Part shown: positions 9,670 through 19,090 of the stretch, piece by piece
Numbering within the stretch: the first letter of the stretch is position 1
How the letters are laid out: each line of letters opens with the position of its first letter
NCBI GenBank assembly: GCA_001275005.1
Contig: JWZX01003150.1
Location: 1-27,292 of the forward strand
Reading direction: 5' to 3'
From: Chrysochromulina tobinii
Lineage: Eukaryota > Haptophyta > Prymnesiales > Chrysochromulinaceae
Length of the DNA: 27,292 bases
Notes under the pieces: model-generated
What the model was told of the DNA's origin: nothing
Seen by the model: the letters and a program-made list of their open reading frames with translations, nothing else
The model's database searches: none
Translations under genes and position numbers: made by a program

Positions 9670-10747
9670 ATGGCGTTCTTGCCCCGCTCGACTGCGACGA
9701 TCCGCCTTCAGTTCAGCCGCCTTTCCAGCCCGCTGAACGGCGCCTGCATTCGTCCGCTCTCGAACTGGCCCACGCACTTCAGGCATTCGAAGGCGCTGCA
9801 TCCTCTGCATGCCAAGCCGACACTCACAGAGATCGCGAATGAGGTGAGCACGCCGTCCTCGGTAGTATATGCTCGGTAGTATATGCCGTCTTGCTCATTG
9901 CCCTCTGCTGCCCCGCCCCGTTTGTTAGCGTGATATGGCCGATCACATGGGTCGTCAGCAGAACCACATCTGGAGCAAGTCCGAGTTGGAAAAGGCTCTC
10001 GCAACGTCGCATGATCACCACACGCCCATCACGCTGCCTGACAAGCTCGCCTACGGCGTCATGTACTACGGCCTATACCACCCGTTCAATTTCATCACGG
10101 GCTACACCAAGATCGATCCGTCGCCGCGGGCAATCGAGTGGCGCCTCATCGTGCTCGAATCCTTTGCCGGGGTGCCCGGGTTCGTCGCGGCTGGGTTCCG
10201 TCACTTTCGCTCGCTGCGATCCCTGCAGCGCGACCACGGCTGGATCCACACCCTTCTCGAGGAGGCCGAGAACGAGCGGATGCACCTTTTGGTGTGCCTG
10301 ACGATGTTCCAGGCCGGCCCCATCACCCGACTCATGGTCGTGGGCGCCCAATTTGCAATGACCCCTTTCCTCTTCCTCACGTACATAATCTACCCAAAGG
10401 CGGTGCATCGCTTCGTCGGCTACCTCGAACAAACGGCCTGCACTACCTACAAGAACATCATCGACCACATCGAAACGCCAGGCACGCGCCTGCACGAGGC
10501 CTGGGCCAACCTTCCCGCGCCCGAGATGGCCAAAGGGTACTGGAAGCTCTCGGACGACGCTAAGTGGGTGGACACCCTCAAGTGTATTTACGCCGACGAA
10601 ACCCACCATCGGGACGTCAACCACACCTTTGCGGATATGAAAACCGACGATCCTAACCCCTTCGTCACGATGCACCGCGAGGACGCCATTCGCGCGTGGA
10701 AGATCAAAAACGACTCTGCAGCCTCGTCCTCCGGCGTAGCCAATTGA
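9670..10747 (+). CDS. Mitochondrial alternative oxidase, two exons
   Basis: Ubiquinol oxidase that reduces O2 to water and bypasses respiratory complexes III and IV. The catalytic part on exon 2 has all six di-iron ligands: E in LESFAGVPG, E and H in NERMH, E in GYLEQTA, and E and H in DETHHRDVNH. In place of the usual LEEEA it has LEQTA, keeping the ligand Glu and the Tyr seven residues later. An in-frame TAG at 9926-9928 blocks extension of exon 2, and its first ATG (9935) would leave no targeting peptide. Joining exon 9670-9843 to 9929-10747 in phase 0 adds a presequence beginning MAFLPRSTATIRLQFSRL, rich in Arg and Ser with no acidic residues, an ideal mitochondrial signal. This gives about 330 aa, the usual length. 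Start contexts at 9658 and 9592 are alternatives. The intron is predicted, not proven. Confidence 0.88.
9844..9928 (+). other. Predicted spliceosomal intron in the AOX gene (85 nt)
   Basis: Donor GAG|GTGAGC at 9843/9844, and a pyrimidine-rich 3' end finishing in TTTGTTAG at 9928. Both exons are in phase 0 across the junction (...TEIANE|RDMADHMG...). Confidence 0.8.
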
Positions 10748-12081
10748 GTGATCCGTCGGTTCACCACGGGGCATGTGAGAGGCTTGCGCGCGGCCAGACG
10801 CGAGGGGGGTGGATGGCTGCCACATCGATCACGTCGCGCGATACGGTTCTCTGTAGAAGCGTGATAGTGAGGCCACGCGCTCGACACCTAGCAATGCTGG
10901 GGTTCATGCGATTGGAGGTTCCAGGTTCGGTTATGTGCGCTGGGCTCTGACAACACTGTATGCAAGGCACGGCGCACTGGCGCTCGAGGGGTGTACGTAC
11001 ACGCGGGGAGGGTTTTCGAACTGTGTGTGGCTTCTAGGAGCGCGCGCGAGCGCCCGCGGCTTGACACTGAGTTCAAAATCAGGTGGTGGAGATAGCGTGT
11101 GTGAATCCAGAAAGAATACCCGCTCCCCTACCCCTTTGGGTCAACCACTGAGTCGCAAAATCAGGTGGTGGGGATAGTGTGTGAAGAAGAAGATCCAGAA
11201 AGAATACCCTCCCCTACCCCTTTGGGTCAAGATGAGGCGAGTGTCGTCAATTGAGTGCGCGTCCGCACAGCGGCCACACCTCGACCTCAACGAAATTGTA
11301 TAATACTCTACAGTATAGAGAATAGACTATAAGCGGGCCCCATAGTATAATGTCCCCATTTTTGCCGCCAAACCAACCCACAAGCAGAGAACGAGCAGAT
11401 AAAAGACGGTCGCACCGATGGCGGTCGCCCCGATTAACAGGTGTTGATATTGAAGCCGCTTTTGAGATTCAAGTCAGACCAAGTGAGCGATGCGTCAAAC
11501 AGCTTAGCGACAAACCCGCCAGCGAAGCAGAGACAAAAGAGGCCCATCACGGACAGCGCAAATGGATGGAAATCGGCCAGGCGACTCGACTCACAATTGG
11601 TCCACCTCCACGTCGCACCTTGTGCTGCATTAAATTCCCAAACAGGTGTAGGGGTGGGGCTTATAAACATGAAGTAGACCACTCCCCCTTTATGGCGCTT
11701 GGGTCAAGCCTCATGGTCAAGCCTGCACACCTCCGACCAGCGACCTCTCGACGCTTTAAGTCCAACCGGTAAACCCCAACGCGCGAACGACCGCACCGAG
11801 TCTCACCGAGAGAAAGAGCGCGCGCAGAATGCGCCTCGCCACAGTGTGCGTTTTAGAAACGGGCTCACGGGCACAGCCCCCGCCGCCCGGCGCCGCGTCT
11901 TGTTTTCCCATAGTCGAATGGTCCGCCTGGGACGAAGGTCCCGGGCCCTCCCCCAAAACGAAGATGCGAGTTCTTTAGTGAAACACAGCCGACGCATGAA
12001 TTAAATCACCAATACTTGAGGCCGAGGGTCAAGTTTGCCACATTTGTGCATCAACTTTTGTCATCGCATCGCACAACAACG
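10748..12081. other. 1.3-kb region without a convincing gene
   Basis: It contains an 81/85-bp direct repeat (11065-11230), an AT-rich patch (11292-11345) with the small inverted repeat CTCTA-CAGTA-TAGAG, and motif-free open frames. Two overlapping frames deserve mention: 11350-11772 (+, 140 aa, basic) and 11434-11682 (-, 82 aa, with a hydrophobic stretch FALSVMGLFCLCFAGGFVA). Neither resembles a family known to me. Confidence 0.5.
11065..11230. repeat. Two-copy tandem direct repeat, 81 and 85 bp
   Basis: Unit 1 (11065-11145) and unit 2 (11146-11230) share CACTGAG, AAAATCAGGTGGTGG, ATCCAGAAAGAATACCC and CTCCCCTACCCCTTTGGGTC, separated by small substitutions and indels. The copies abut directly. 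The unit also contains the small palindrome-like CCCCTTTGGG. Confidence 0.88.
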
Positions 12082-13059
12082 ATGGACAGGACGCGAACCC
12101 CTGCGCCACCGCGCCAGCCGACGCGTCGGCAACGTATGTCCTTAGCGATGGTTGTGTGGCCATCCGTCACGCTTCCTGTCGAAGCAAAGTCTGGGGTGGA
12201 CACCTATTACGACAGAGCTGGCTGGCGACATTGGGGAACATGTGAATTCCAGGCCATCGGGCCGCTGGATCAGCTGATCTTTCAGTTGTTTGGAGGACGG
12301 GTCGAACAGCTAGGCAGCACTTGCCGCGTGGGAACGGTGGCCCCGTGGCAACGAAAGCAGAAGGTTTGCAAATGCTCGTCACCTCTCGATCTCATCGGTC
12401 CCAATCACACCGTGGTGGAAATTGGGGCCAACGACGGCTTCCACATGTCTAACTCGCGCTTCTTTGAGCAACACCTGGGCTGGCACAGCCTCTGCGTGGA
12501 GGCGAACCCGCTGCTATTTAGAAAGCTCACGAGCAACCGTCCTCGGTGCACGAACGTCAATACGCTCGTCTCGCTGCGCCAAGACTTTGCAAATCCCGAC
12601 GCTGTGCCCTACATCTCGTTTGGGCGTCCCGAAGGGGAGGTCGAGGTGCGCGGCAGACTCGGTTGGGAGACGGGCGTGAGCGGCATTGAGTCGAAGAATG
12701 CGAGTAACGAAGAGATTCGCACGTTTACTCGCGCCAAGACCTTTGCGAGGCGTATGGGGCTGCACGTACAGCGCGACTTCCTTCGGGTCACGCCGTTCTC
12801 GACCCTCTTCCAGAGGCACAGGATCCAGACGATCGATTTGCTGTCGGTGGACGTCGAAGGGGCCGAGCTCTCGGTCCTCAATTCAATCGACTTTCGTGCG
12901 GTCAAGATCCGGTTCATAGTGGTGGAGAAGGCCACCGCGGAGATCAACAAGCTGCTTTATGCGGCGGGCTTCCTCGACCTCGATCTTGAGACGCGCCTTG
13001 GTGACCGCATCTTTCACAACACGCAGTGGTTCACCGGCCCACAGGCGGTGGAGAGATGA
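12082..13059 (+). CDS. FkbM-family SAM-dependent methyltransferase
   Basis: About 325 aa from the ATG at 12082 (context AACGATGG), chosen over the more upstream ATG at 12016. The SAM-binding region is VVEIGANDGFHMS (residues about 111-123), with LGWHSLCVEANP as the following acidic strand. The FkbM signature TIDLLSVDVEGAELSVL lies near residues 250-266, then FIVVEKA. FkbM enzymes O-methylate sugars or other hydroxyl groups. Many algal relatives are membrane-anchored: here a short hydrophobic segment MSLAMVVWPSVTLPVEA near the N-terminus could be a signal anchor, but it is weak. It is followed on the same strand, 264 bp away, by a glycosyltransferase-like/O-acetyltransferase fusion, which fits a role in glycan decoration. 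The substrate is unknown. Confidence 0.87.
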   Translation: MDRTRTPAPPRQPTRRQRMSLAMVVWPSVTLPVEAKSGVDTYYDRAGWRHWGTCEFQAIGPLDQLIFQLFGGRVEQLGSTCRVGTVAPWQRKQKVCKCSSPLDLIGPNHTVVEIGANDGFHMSNSRFFEQHLGWHSLCVEANPLLFRKLTSNRPRCTNVNTLVSLRQDFANPDAVPYISFGRPEGEVEVRGRLGWETGVSGIESKNASNEEIRTFTRAKTFARRMGLHVQRDFLRVTPFSTLFQRHRIQTIDLLSVDVEGAELSVLNSIDFRAVKIRFIVVEKATAEINKLLYAAGFLDLDLETRLGDRIFHNTQWFTGPQAVER

Positions 13060-13323
13060 GCTGCGGGGCAGAATGACGGTGCCTCGCTCTTCGCTCGGTG
13101 ACCTTTCGCCAGCAGCGCAAGTCAACATTTGTGAATTGTTTAAATACGAGGTAGCAGGAGCGTGCATTAGACCTTTCTTCCCAGGTATCGTGTTTTACAG
13201 TTTCGAGTCTCCATATTCTGCAATTGCATGCATCCTCTTTTCAACGAACGTACATATAGAACGTGAATCGCTATTCATATCGGTCCAAGGTGCAAGGACC
13301 AAGCTTGAAACTATAGCTTGCGC

Positions 13324-15642
13324 ATGACCTCGTCCTCGACGGCGGCTGCAGGTCAAATGCTTGTGCGACTGGTCGTGGCCATAGCTACTATTCCACAACG
13401 GGCGCACCTTGTCGACCGCTCCGTGCGCTCCCTCGCCCGTCAGATACACCCGCCATATCGTGTCCTCGTGCTCGTTCCAAGAGCGTTTTCTCGCTGGCCA
13501 GGGCTCATGGTCAATCGGACACATATTCACGCACACCCTCTGCTAGAGGTGCGCACATGCGAGGCTGACGACGGGCCGGGCACGAAACTGCTCTGTGCGC
13601 TGTCGCGCTTCCTCGAACTCTGTTCCTCTGCGCCAGCGACCAGTGCCCTTGTTCTTGCTGACGACGACCGAGAGTACAAGCCAACGGCGCTGACGCTGCT
13701 CGCATCCGCGCTGCACCACGCGCCGCTGTTCGCATACTCGTTTATGCGATATACGCTGCCGGATAGTGGAGGGCTCAACGTCGGCCAGGGAGCCGACCTG
13801 TTTGCTTTACCCTTCGAGACCCTGCGTGCACCTCACACAGTCCGCGCCTACTTTGAGGCTGCACTGTCGGTCGACGACCGCTTCCGTTATCACGATGATG
13901 TCTGGATCTCGGCATATCTGGCCGACGCCGCGGCCACGAGTGTCTGCCACGTGCCCACCATCGATATCCCCGCAGCGAACGGCGACCACGAGCAAAAGAA
14001 GAAGCCAGCGGCGTCGGCGCCGCCGCAGTTCCTCGGCCCTGTGCACGGGCCTCGTGAGACGTGGTCGACCGCCCTGCGAAGGCTGGGCGCGGGGAACGAG
14101 ACGCGAGGGGTTCCCCGCAAGGCGCTCAACAAGCTGCTTGGTGCCAAGAGGGCGATGCTGCGTGTGCAGGCGGGTCGGCGCGGTGTGCGGATGGCTAACG
14201 CGAGTGAGCGTGTGCTGTGCGAGGAGGACGAAGACCGAGCAGCTGCCCTCAACCCCACTTCGGCTCACGATGCGCTCCAAAACCGCCAGCCTCCCACTAC
14301 ACCTCACCAGTCAGAGACCAGCCAATCAGACGGGCAACCCGCAATGCAGCAGCGCCGCACGCCAACGCCGGAGCAAGAGCACCTAGGTGAGCACCTGTAC
14401 GCTCACACCATCGTACGCCCAGCTGCTGACCCAGCCGCGGCGTTTGGCATCGACGTCAAGGATGCGGAGGCGCGATGGGCTCGCGACGCGTGCCCGTTCG
14501 AGGAGACGCGGCACAACTGCTTCTTCTTTGGCCAGCCGAACGCCGGCGAAGTGGCTCGCCGCGCGCTTGGGATGCTCGGCACGACCAATCGAACCTCTCG
14601 AAGCAGCAGCAGCACCGCCAGCCTGCTCGCGGCGCTTCGCGGGCGCAGGATCCACTTCGTGGGCGATTCGGTGCTGCGGCAGCTGTGCCAGGCCGTCATG
14701 TGTCGGCTGCGCAGCTACCTCGTGCACGACGGCACCAATTGGTGGGACCCGATGAAACGTCGGCATCCGGCCCTTGATTATAAGGGCATGTGTCCGTATG
14801 CGCAGGCTCGCCATTGTGAGATGCGGTACGGATGCGCCACCTTTGCTGCGCGCACATCGAGCAGCACGAGCACCGGTGACCAGAGAAAGGGAGGAACGAG
14901 CGGTGGAGCGCAGCAGGAGGTTGGGGCCCATGAGTCGACCCATGAGCGGCCGTTGACCATCTGCTACGTGAAGGAGGAAAGGCTGGGTTGGGAGGGGCTC
15001 ATCGGCGCGCTGCGCAAGGTGACTCCCGCGGTGCCCAGCGGGGAGACCAGGACCATCGGCGCTCGGGGAAAGGACGCCCACAGGAGCATACGAGGCACAG
15101 CACCCCACTCGCCCGACGTCCTCGTCGTCAGCAGCGGGCGCCATCACTCGCCCATTGAGTCTCTCCATGCGGCCCTCTGGCGGCAATGGGGTGGCACCAA
15201 CGACTCGTCGGTAGCCACGCAACGAGCGAACTTTCACAGCGCCTTCCGTGAGGCGTTGCTGGCGCGGGAGCGCGCGCAGCTGCCTCCGCTGCAACTGCTC
15301 TTTCAGCAAGCGGAGCCGCAGCACTTCCCCACAGCGGATGGTGGCTTCGTCTCGAGCAGCCGTGGCAAGAGCATCGGGCTGCGCCAGTGCACGCCTCTGC
15401 AGACGCTAGGCGCGGGCGTGGGCCTGCTGGAGCGTCAGCTTGTGCTCCCTTACCTCTCGGCCATGGGAGCTCAAGTCCTCGAGACAAACGCCCTCTCGGA
15501 GGGTGCGTGGTGGGCGCACACATACTCGGCGCCCACTCCCTCGGGCAACAGCGACTGCACGCATTATTGTATGCCGGGCGTGCCGGACGTCTGGGCGAGC
15601 CTGCTGCTAGGGCAACTCGCAGCTCGCCCGTTGCACGGGTGA
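13324..15642 (+). CDS. Glycosyltransferase-like domain fused to a TBL-type O-acetyltransferase
   Basis: 772 residues from the ATG at 13324. The N-terminal part begins VRLVVAIATIPQRAHLVDRS and has an acidic triad in LVLADDDREY (D113-D115), then RYHDDVWISAYL, the layout of an inverting GT-A glycosyltransferase-like domain (about 10-225). A low-complexity linker follows. Residues about 380-770 are a PC-esterase/trichome-birefringence-like (PMR5/Cas1 type) domain: CPFEETRHNCFFFGQPN, the GDS nucleophile block RRIHFVGDSVLRQL (S449), and the DxxH block DCTHYCMPGVPDVW (D744, H747), equivalent to the plant DCxHWCLPG motif. Plant TBL enzymes acetylate wall polysaccharides in the Golgi. No N-terminal membrane anchor is visible, so an upstream exon may be missing. 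The esterase half is secure; the GT half is less so. Confidence 0.82.
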   Translation: MTSSSTAAAGQMLVRLVVAIATIPQRAHLVDRSVRSLARQIHPPYRVLVLVPRAFSRWPGLMVNRTHIHAHPLLEVRTCEADDGPGTKLLCALSRFLELCSSAPATSALVLADDDREYKPTALTLLASALHHAPLFAYSFMRYTLPDSGGLNVGQGADLFALPFETLRAPHTVRAYFEAALSVDDRFRYHDDVWISAYLADAAATSVCHVPTIDIPAANGDHEQKKKPAASAPPQFLGPVHGPRETWSTALRRLGAGNETRGVPRKALNKLLGAKRAMLRVQAGRRGVRMANASERVLCEEDEDRAAALNPTSAHDALQNRQPPTTPHQSETSQSDGQPAMQQRRTPTPEQEHLGEHLYAHTIVRPAADPAAAFGIDVKDAEARWARDACPFEETRHNCFFFGQPNAGEVARRALGMLGTTNRTSRSSSSTASLLAALRGRRIHFVGDSVLRQLCQAVMCRLRSYLVHDGTNWWDPMKRRHPALDYKGMCPYAQARHCEMRYGCATFAARTSSSTSTGDQRKGGTSGGAQQEVGAHESTHERPLTICYVKEERLGWEGLIGALRKVTPAVPSGETRTIGARGKDAHRSIRGTAPHSPDVLVVSSGRHHSPIESLHAALWRQWGGTNDSSVATQRANFHSAFREALLARERAQLPPLQLLFQQAEPQHFPTADGGFVSSSRGKSIGLRQCTPLQTLGAGVGLLERQLVLPYLSAMGAQVLETNALSEGAWWAHTYSAPTPSGNSDCTHYCMPGVPDVWASLLLGQLAARPLHG

Positions 15643-16099
15643 GCGGCGCGGATAACGGCGCTGTGGCTGTGGCGGCGCGGGCGCTGGCCGCTGCCAAGTG
15701 CCCATGTGGCGTCGCGTGGTGACTCGGGCGTCGGGCCGTCTAGGCCGGTCCGTTTGGGTGTGAGCGTGTCACCGCCCGGAAACCATGTGACGGAGCGTGT
15801 CCGGCGTCCTCTCGAATTTCAGAGAGCTATCTCTAGACTCTACACTGATCACTGTAACCCGCCGGCCGGGCCGCTCGCGCAGGCTCTACAACCCGGGCGC
15901 TCATATGAATGAGAAATCGAGAAACCATCTCCAGTGGACAAGGTGGTTTGAGAACCCGATGACGTCCATCTCTCGTCGTATCTCACGCGGTTTGCACCGC
16001 GTTCTCTTCTCCATCTCAAAGCTTGCGAGCCGCATAAGCTTGCCGCACATACCACAGCTCTGTCTCGAGAGGCAGCGACAGGCGGCGCAGGGTGTCTTG
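15643..16099. other. Convergent intergenic region, no gene seen
   Basis: This 457-bp interval lies between the 3' ends of the GT/O-acetyltransferase (+) and the small membrane-protein gene (-). Only short motif-free frames are visible, and it presumably contains 3' UTRs. Confidence 0.55.
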
Positions 16100-16762
16100 T
16101 CACTGGGTGTCTTTCCGCTTCTGCTTCTTCACGTGCAGGAAGGCGCCCATGCCCACATCCATGAGTAGCACGGTGATCAAACACGCAAGAAGCGCGTGCA
16201 CTGCTCCCAATTCGACCGTCCACTCGAGTCGCCTCTCGAGCCGGCGGCGGTAGCGGCGTGGCAGCTGCACGTAGACGGCGCGACAGGCGAGAAAGCTGCT
16301 CTCGATGGCGTCGCTGACTGCAATGGGCAGGTAGGGTGCAACCAGGTGCGTCACGGGCAGCGAGAAGGACATGGTGCCGTTCTCTTGGAAAATGACTGCA
16401 CCCGAGTCGAGCTGTGCCAAGAAGTGCAGCCACATTCTCTCGGCGCGTGCCTCGTCCACCGAATCTCCGGCTGTGGTGTTCATCTGTTGCACAAACTCGG
16501 GTTTGGTAATCTGGAGCTCTTTCTTTTTGATCTCGTACGCCATCGCATCGTCGTACTCCTCAGCGAGTGCCTCGTTGATCGTCAACGCCGCATTCTCCCG
16601 TGCCATAGTGCGATACTCCGCCTCCGTGCAGTCCCTGCACCAGAGCCCGCGCACGTAAATCATGCGCTTGAGCGTGGGTAGGCTATACTTATCAAATGGA
16701 TCGGCATCCCCTCGAGATGATGCCGACACGAGCATCATCGAGGCGAGCAGCGAACTTTTCAT
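16100..16762 (-). CDS. Small type I membrane protein with a MANF/SAP-like CxxC segment
   Basis: 220 residues. An N-terminal signal-like stretch MKSSLLASMMLVSASS is followed by a segment LKRMIYVRGLWCRDCTEAEY (about 31-50). This resembles the C-terminal SAP-like CxxC helix region of MANF/CDNF-type ER proteins (leucine-rich helix, RG, CxxC, acidic residue). The middle is charged and helical. A C-terminal hydrophobic segment VHALLACLITVLLMDVGMGAF (about 188-208) is followed by a basic tail HVKKQKRKDTQ. The predicted layout is a lumenal domain, one membrane span and a short cytosolic basic tail, as in ER residents, although the tail is not a canonical KKxx. The function is unknown and the SAP resemblance is tentative. 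It is divergent from the coiled-coil repeat gene with about 180 bp between them. Confidence 0.72.
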   Translation of the reverse strand: MKSSLLASMMLVSASSRGDADPFDKYSLPTLKRMIYVRGLWCRDCTEAEYRTMARENAALTINEALAEEYDDAMAYEIKKKELQITKPEFVQQMNTTAGDSVDEARAERMWLHFLAQLDSGAVIFQENGTMSFSLPVTHLVAPYLPIAVSDAIESSFLACRAVYVQLPRRYRRRLERRLEWTVELGAVHALLACLITVLLMDVGMGAFLHVKKQKRKDTQ

Positions 16763-16943
16763 CGAAAACTTGGCAACTTAGTTCACATGTTTCCTCCTCT
16801 GTGAAAGCGCTGACTCTTTCCGTCGCAATTTCACAGAGCGTTCCTGCATCGACTTGCCGCGGCAACTTCAAGAGCCGAAACCGACTCTCGCACAGTTCGC
16901 ACTAGGAAATTCCTACCCGCTGTCGGCGGCGGCGCTGAGGTCA

Positions 16944-18383
16944 ATGGGCCGTCCTGGCACGGCGTCGTCCGTGGCAAAGACGGGCACGAGCGCGACGCTG
17001 CAGAGTGTGCAGCGACTCCCGACGCTCGAGAATCTCTCAATCCAGGACGTCGAGCTCAGCGCGGGCGTGGTGGATGACGTGAGCCTCGAGGTGGTGCTCA
17101 ACAAGTCGGGCTGGAAGGAGCCTGCACGTCAGATGCTGCCGGTGCGCTACCTGCGTGCGGGCCTTCAAGACCTCACCTTTCGCGTTCCGCGGCTCGGCCA
17201 GGTGACCATCTCGCTCGACTATGCGCCCGCTGACCGAGGCGGCGCGCGGGAGGAGGCAGAGCGGCGCGGGCGTGAAGCTGCTGCACGTCGGGAGGCGGAA
17301 GAGCGCGCCCGTGCGGCCGCGGCGTCCGAGGCTGAGGAGCGGCGCCTGCGTGCGGAGGAGGCCGCAAAGCAGGCCGAGGAGGATGCCAAGCAAAAACGTG
17401 AGGCGGCTGAGGCGAAGCGACGCGAGGCAGAGCTTGCGGCGCAGGCGGCGGCCAAGGCGGCGGCCGAGGAGGAGGCCCGTCGCAAGGCCGAGGCGGCCAA
17501 GGCGGCGGAAGAGGCGCGCGCGGCGGCCGCCGCGGCCCAGGCGGATGAGGCCAAGGCCAAGGCGGAGGAAGCGCGTGAGGCGGTGCGCAAGAAGGAAGAG
17601 GCGCGTCAGCAGCGACAACGGGAGATTGAGGAGGCTCGACAGGCCGAGGAGGAGATCTTGCGCGAGCAGCAGCGGAAAAAGGAGCTGCGGCTCGAGGCGG
17701 AGAAGAGGGCGGCCGAGATTGAGCGTAACAAGGCCGAGGCGAAGGCGGCCGAGGAGGAGATCTTGCGCGAGCAGCAGCGTAAGAAGCAGGAGCGGATCGA
17801 GGCGGAGAAGAGGGCTGCTGAGGCGGAGGCACGCGTGGCGGCCGAAAAGGCGGAGGAGGAGGCACGGCTGGCGAAGGAGAAGGCGGCGGCTGAGAAGGCG
17901 GCGGCCGAGAAGGCGGCGGCCGAGAAGGCGGCGGCCGAGAAGGCGGCGGCCGAGAAGGCGGCGGCAGAGAAGGCGGCGGCAGAGAAGGCGGCGGCAGAGC
18001 AGGCGGCGGCCGAGCAGGCGGCGGCAGAGAAGGCGGCGGCAGAGAAGGCGGCGGCCGAGCAGGCGGCAGCCGACCAAGCAGCAGCAGACCAGGCAGCAGC
18101 CGACCAGGCAGCAGCCGACCAGGAGCTGCACACGCCCACGATCCCTACCGCGCCTACGACAGTTGCCTACGTGCCTGGCGCGAAGCCGCATCTCGGACTA
18201 CACACGCCCACGACCCCTACCGCACCTACGACAGTTGCCTATGTGCCTGGCGCGAAGCCGCATCTCGGCCTGCACACGCCCACGACCCCTACCGCACCTA
18301 CGGTCGCCGCTGTGCCCGCGAGGCCGCATCTCGGCCTGCACACCCCCACTTCATTGCCAACAGAGCCCAGGGCGTCGCAATAG
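16944..18383 (+). CDS. Coiled-coil protein with AAAEK and 24-residue C-terminal repeats
   Basis: About 479 aa from the first in-frame ATG (16944). The frame stays open upstream to about 16782 without another ATG. The N-terminal 100 residues ([20 protein letters not shown]... [16 protein letters not shown]) look like a small beta-rich domain I do not recognise. Then come about 300 residues of Ala/Glu/Lys/Arg helix with repeated [11 protein letters not shown], ending in about 15 copies of the pentapeptide [15 protein letters not shown]. The C-terminus has three and a half copies of an extended repeat [20 protein letters not shown] plus PHLG. The protein probably forms a long single helix or coiled coil, perhaps structural or cytoskeletal. 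Arg-rich and Leu-rich frames on other strands here are shadows of the repeats. Confidence 0.8.
   Translation: MGRPGTASSVAKTGTSATLQSVQRLPTLENLSIQDVELSAGVVDDVSLEVVLNKSGWKEPARQMLPVRYLRAGLQDLTFRVPRLGQVTISLDYAPADRGGAREEAERRGREAAARREAEERARAAAASEAEERRLRAEEAAKQAEEDAKQKREAAEAKRREAELAAQAAAKAAAEEEARRKAEAAKAAEEARAAAAAAQADEAKAKAEEAREAVRKKEEARQQRQREIEEARQAEEEILREQQRKKELRLEAEKRAAEIERNKAEAKAAEEEILREQQRKKQERIEAEKRAAEAEARVAAEKAEEEARLAKEKAAAEKAAAEKAAAEKAAAEKAAAEKAAAEKAAAEKAAAEQAAAEQAAAEKAAAEKAAAEQAAADQAAADQAAADQAAADQELHTPTIPTAPTTVAYVPGAKPHLGLHTPTTPTAPTTVAYVPGAKPHLGLHTPTTPTAPTVAAVPARPHLGLHTPTSLPTEPRASQ
17876..18122 (+). repeat. 15-bp coding minisatellite ([15 protein letters not shown])
   Basis: About 15 tandem copies of a 15-bp unit GCGGCGGCCGAGAAG, with variants GAGCAG and GACCAG accumulating toward the 3' end. 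This gradient is typical of repeat expansion by slippage or unequal exchange. Confidence 0.93.
18126..18365 (+). repeat. 72-bp coding tandem repeat
   Basis: Units at 18126-18197 and 18198-18269 (72 bp, 24 codons each) differ by few bases. A shorter third unit (18270-18335, 22 codons) and a partial fourth follow. Each begins LHTPT and ends PHLG. Confidence 0.93.
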
Positions 18384-19090
18384 GCGTTAATCATGGGCGC
18401 ACTGGACGACGTCACCGCGGTGCCAGTTGCACCCGGTGCTCGAATAATTTATGGGTTTCGTCACCGCCTTGCCAGTCGCACGTAAAGGGGGGTGGGATAC
18501 GGTAAGGGGGGGGTAAGGCCTTAGTCGCGAGGCCTTGGGTAAGGGTAACGGCCTACAATTAGGGGAGGCTGAGCGCGCATGGTAAGCGCTCGCGTCGCCA
18601 GCCTGCAGCCTCGAGTCTCGACTCCCGCAGGAGGAGACTGTGAGCGATACGAACGCGATCTTAAATATAAATTCGCATGCGCGATGGGTTCAGCCTGAAA
18701 ACGAAAGGATTTGCCTGGTCTCTACACACGTCAATCGCACATGGTCAATCGTCATCTTCGCGGCCTATCTGTATCTCTGGAGTCTCTCCGCTCGCTCTCC
18801 GACCTCCTTTTCCTCCCCACTCCCTCTCCCTCTTTGAGTTCCGTGCGAACCAACGAAAGGCGCGGCCCACGGGGCAAGCGTTGTACCACTCAAAAAGCGA
18901 CGGCTGGCCGTCTGTAGACATGCCAGCCTGGCTTCTCGAATGCCGGGTTCGTCAGCAGAGCTCCATGCTCTGCTCAAGCGACACTATCTCGGACACTATC
19001 TCGCGATCGATCGATCGAGCCTCCCCTCGAGGTGCTGATCTCCGTCTCGTCACATGACTTGTACTTGGGCGGCTGCGTGGGCGCGCCTGC

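Noticed and set aside
9935-10747. AOX starting at the first ATG of the catalytic exon
   Set aside because: It would lack a mitochondrial presequence. An in-phase upstream exon with good splice sites supplies one.
11350-11772. 140-aa plus-strand frame in the gene-poor region
   Set aside because: Basic, low-information composition, no recognisable domain, and overlapped by an equally plausible minus-strand frame.
17037-18191. Long minus-strand open frames rich in Leu/Arg/Cys or Ser/Ala opposite the coiled-coil gene
   Set aside because: They are shadows of the 15-bp repeat array. They have no start context, no motif, and the same periodicity as the plus-strand gene.
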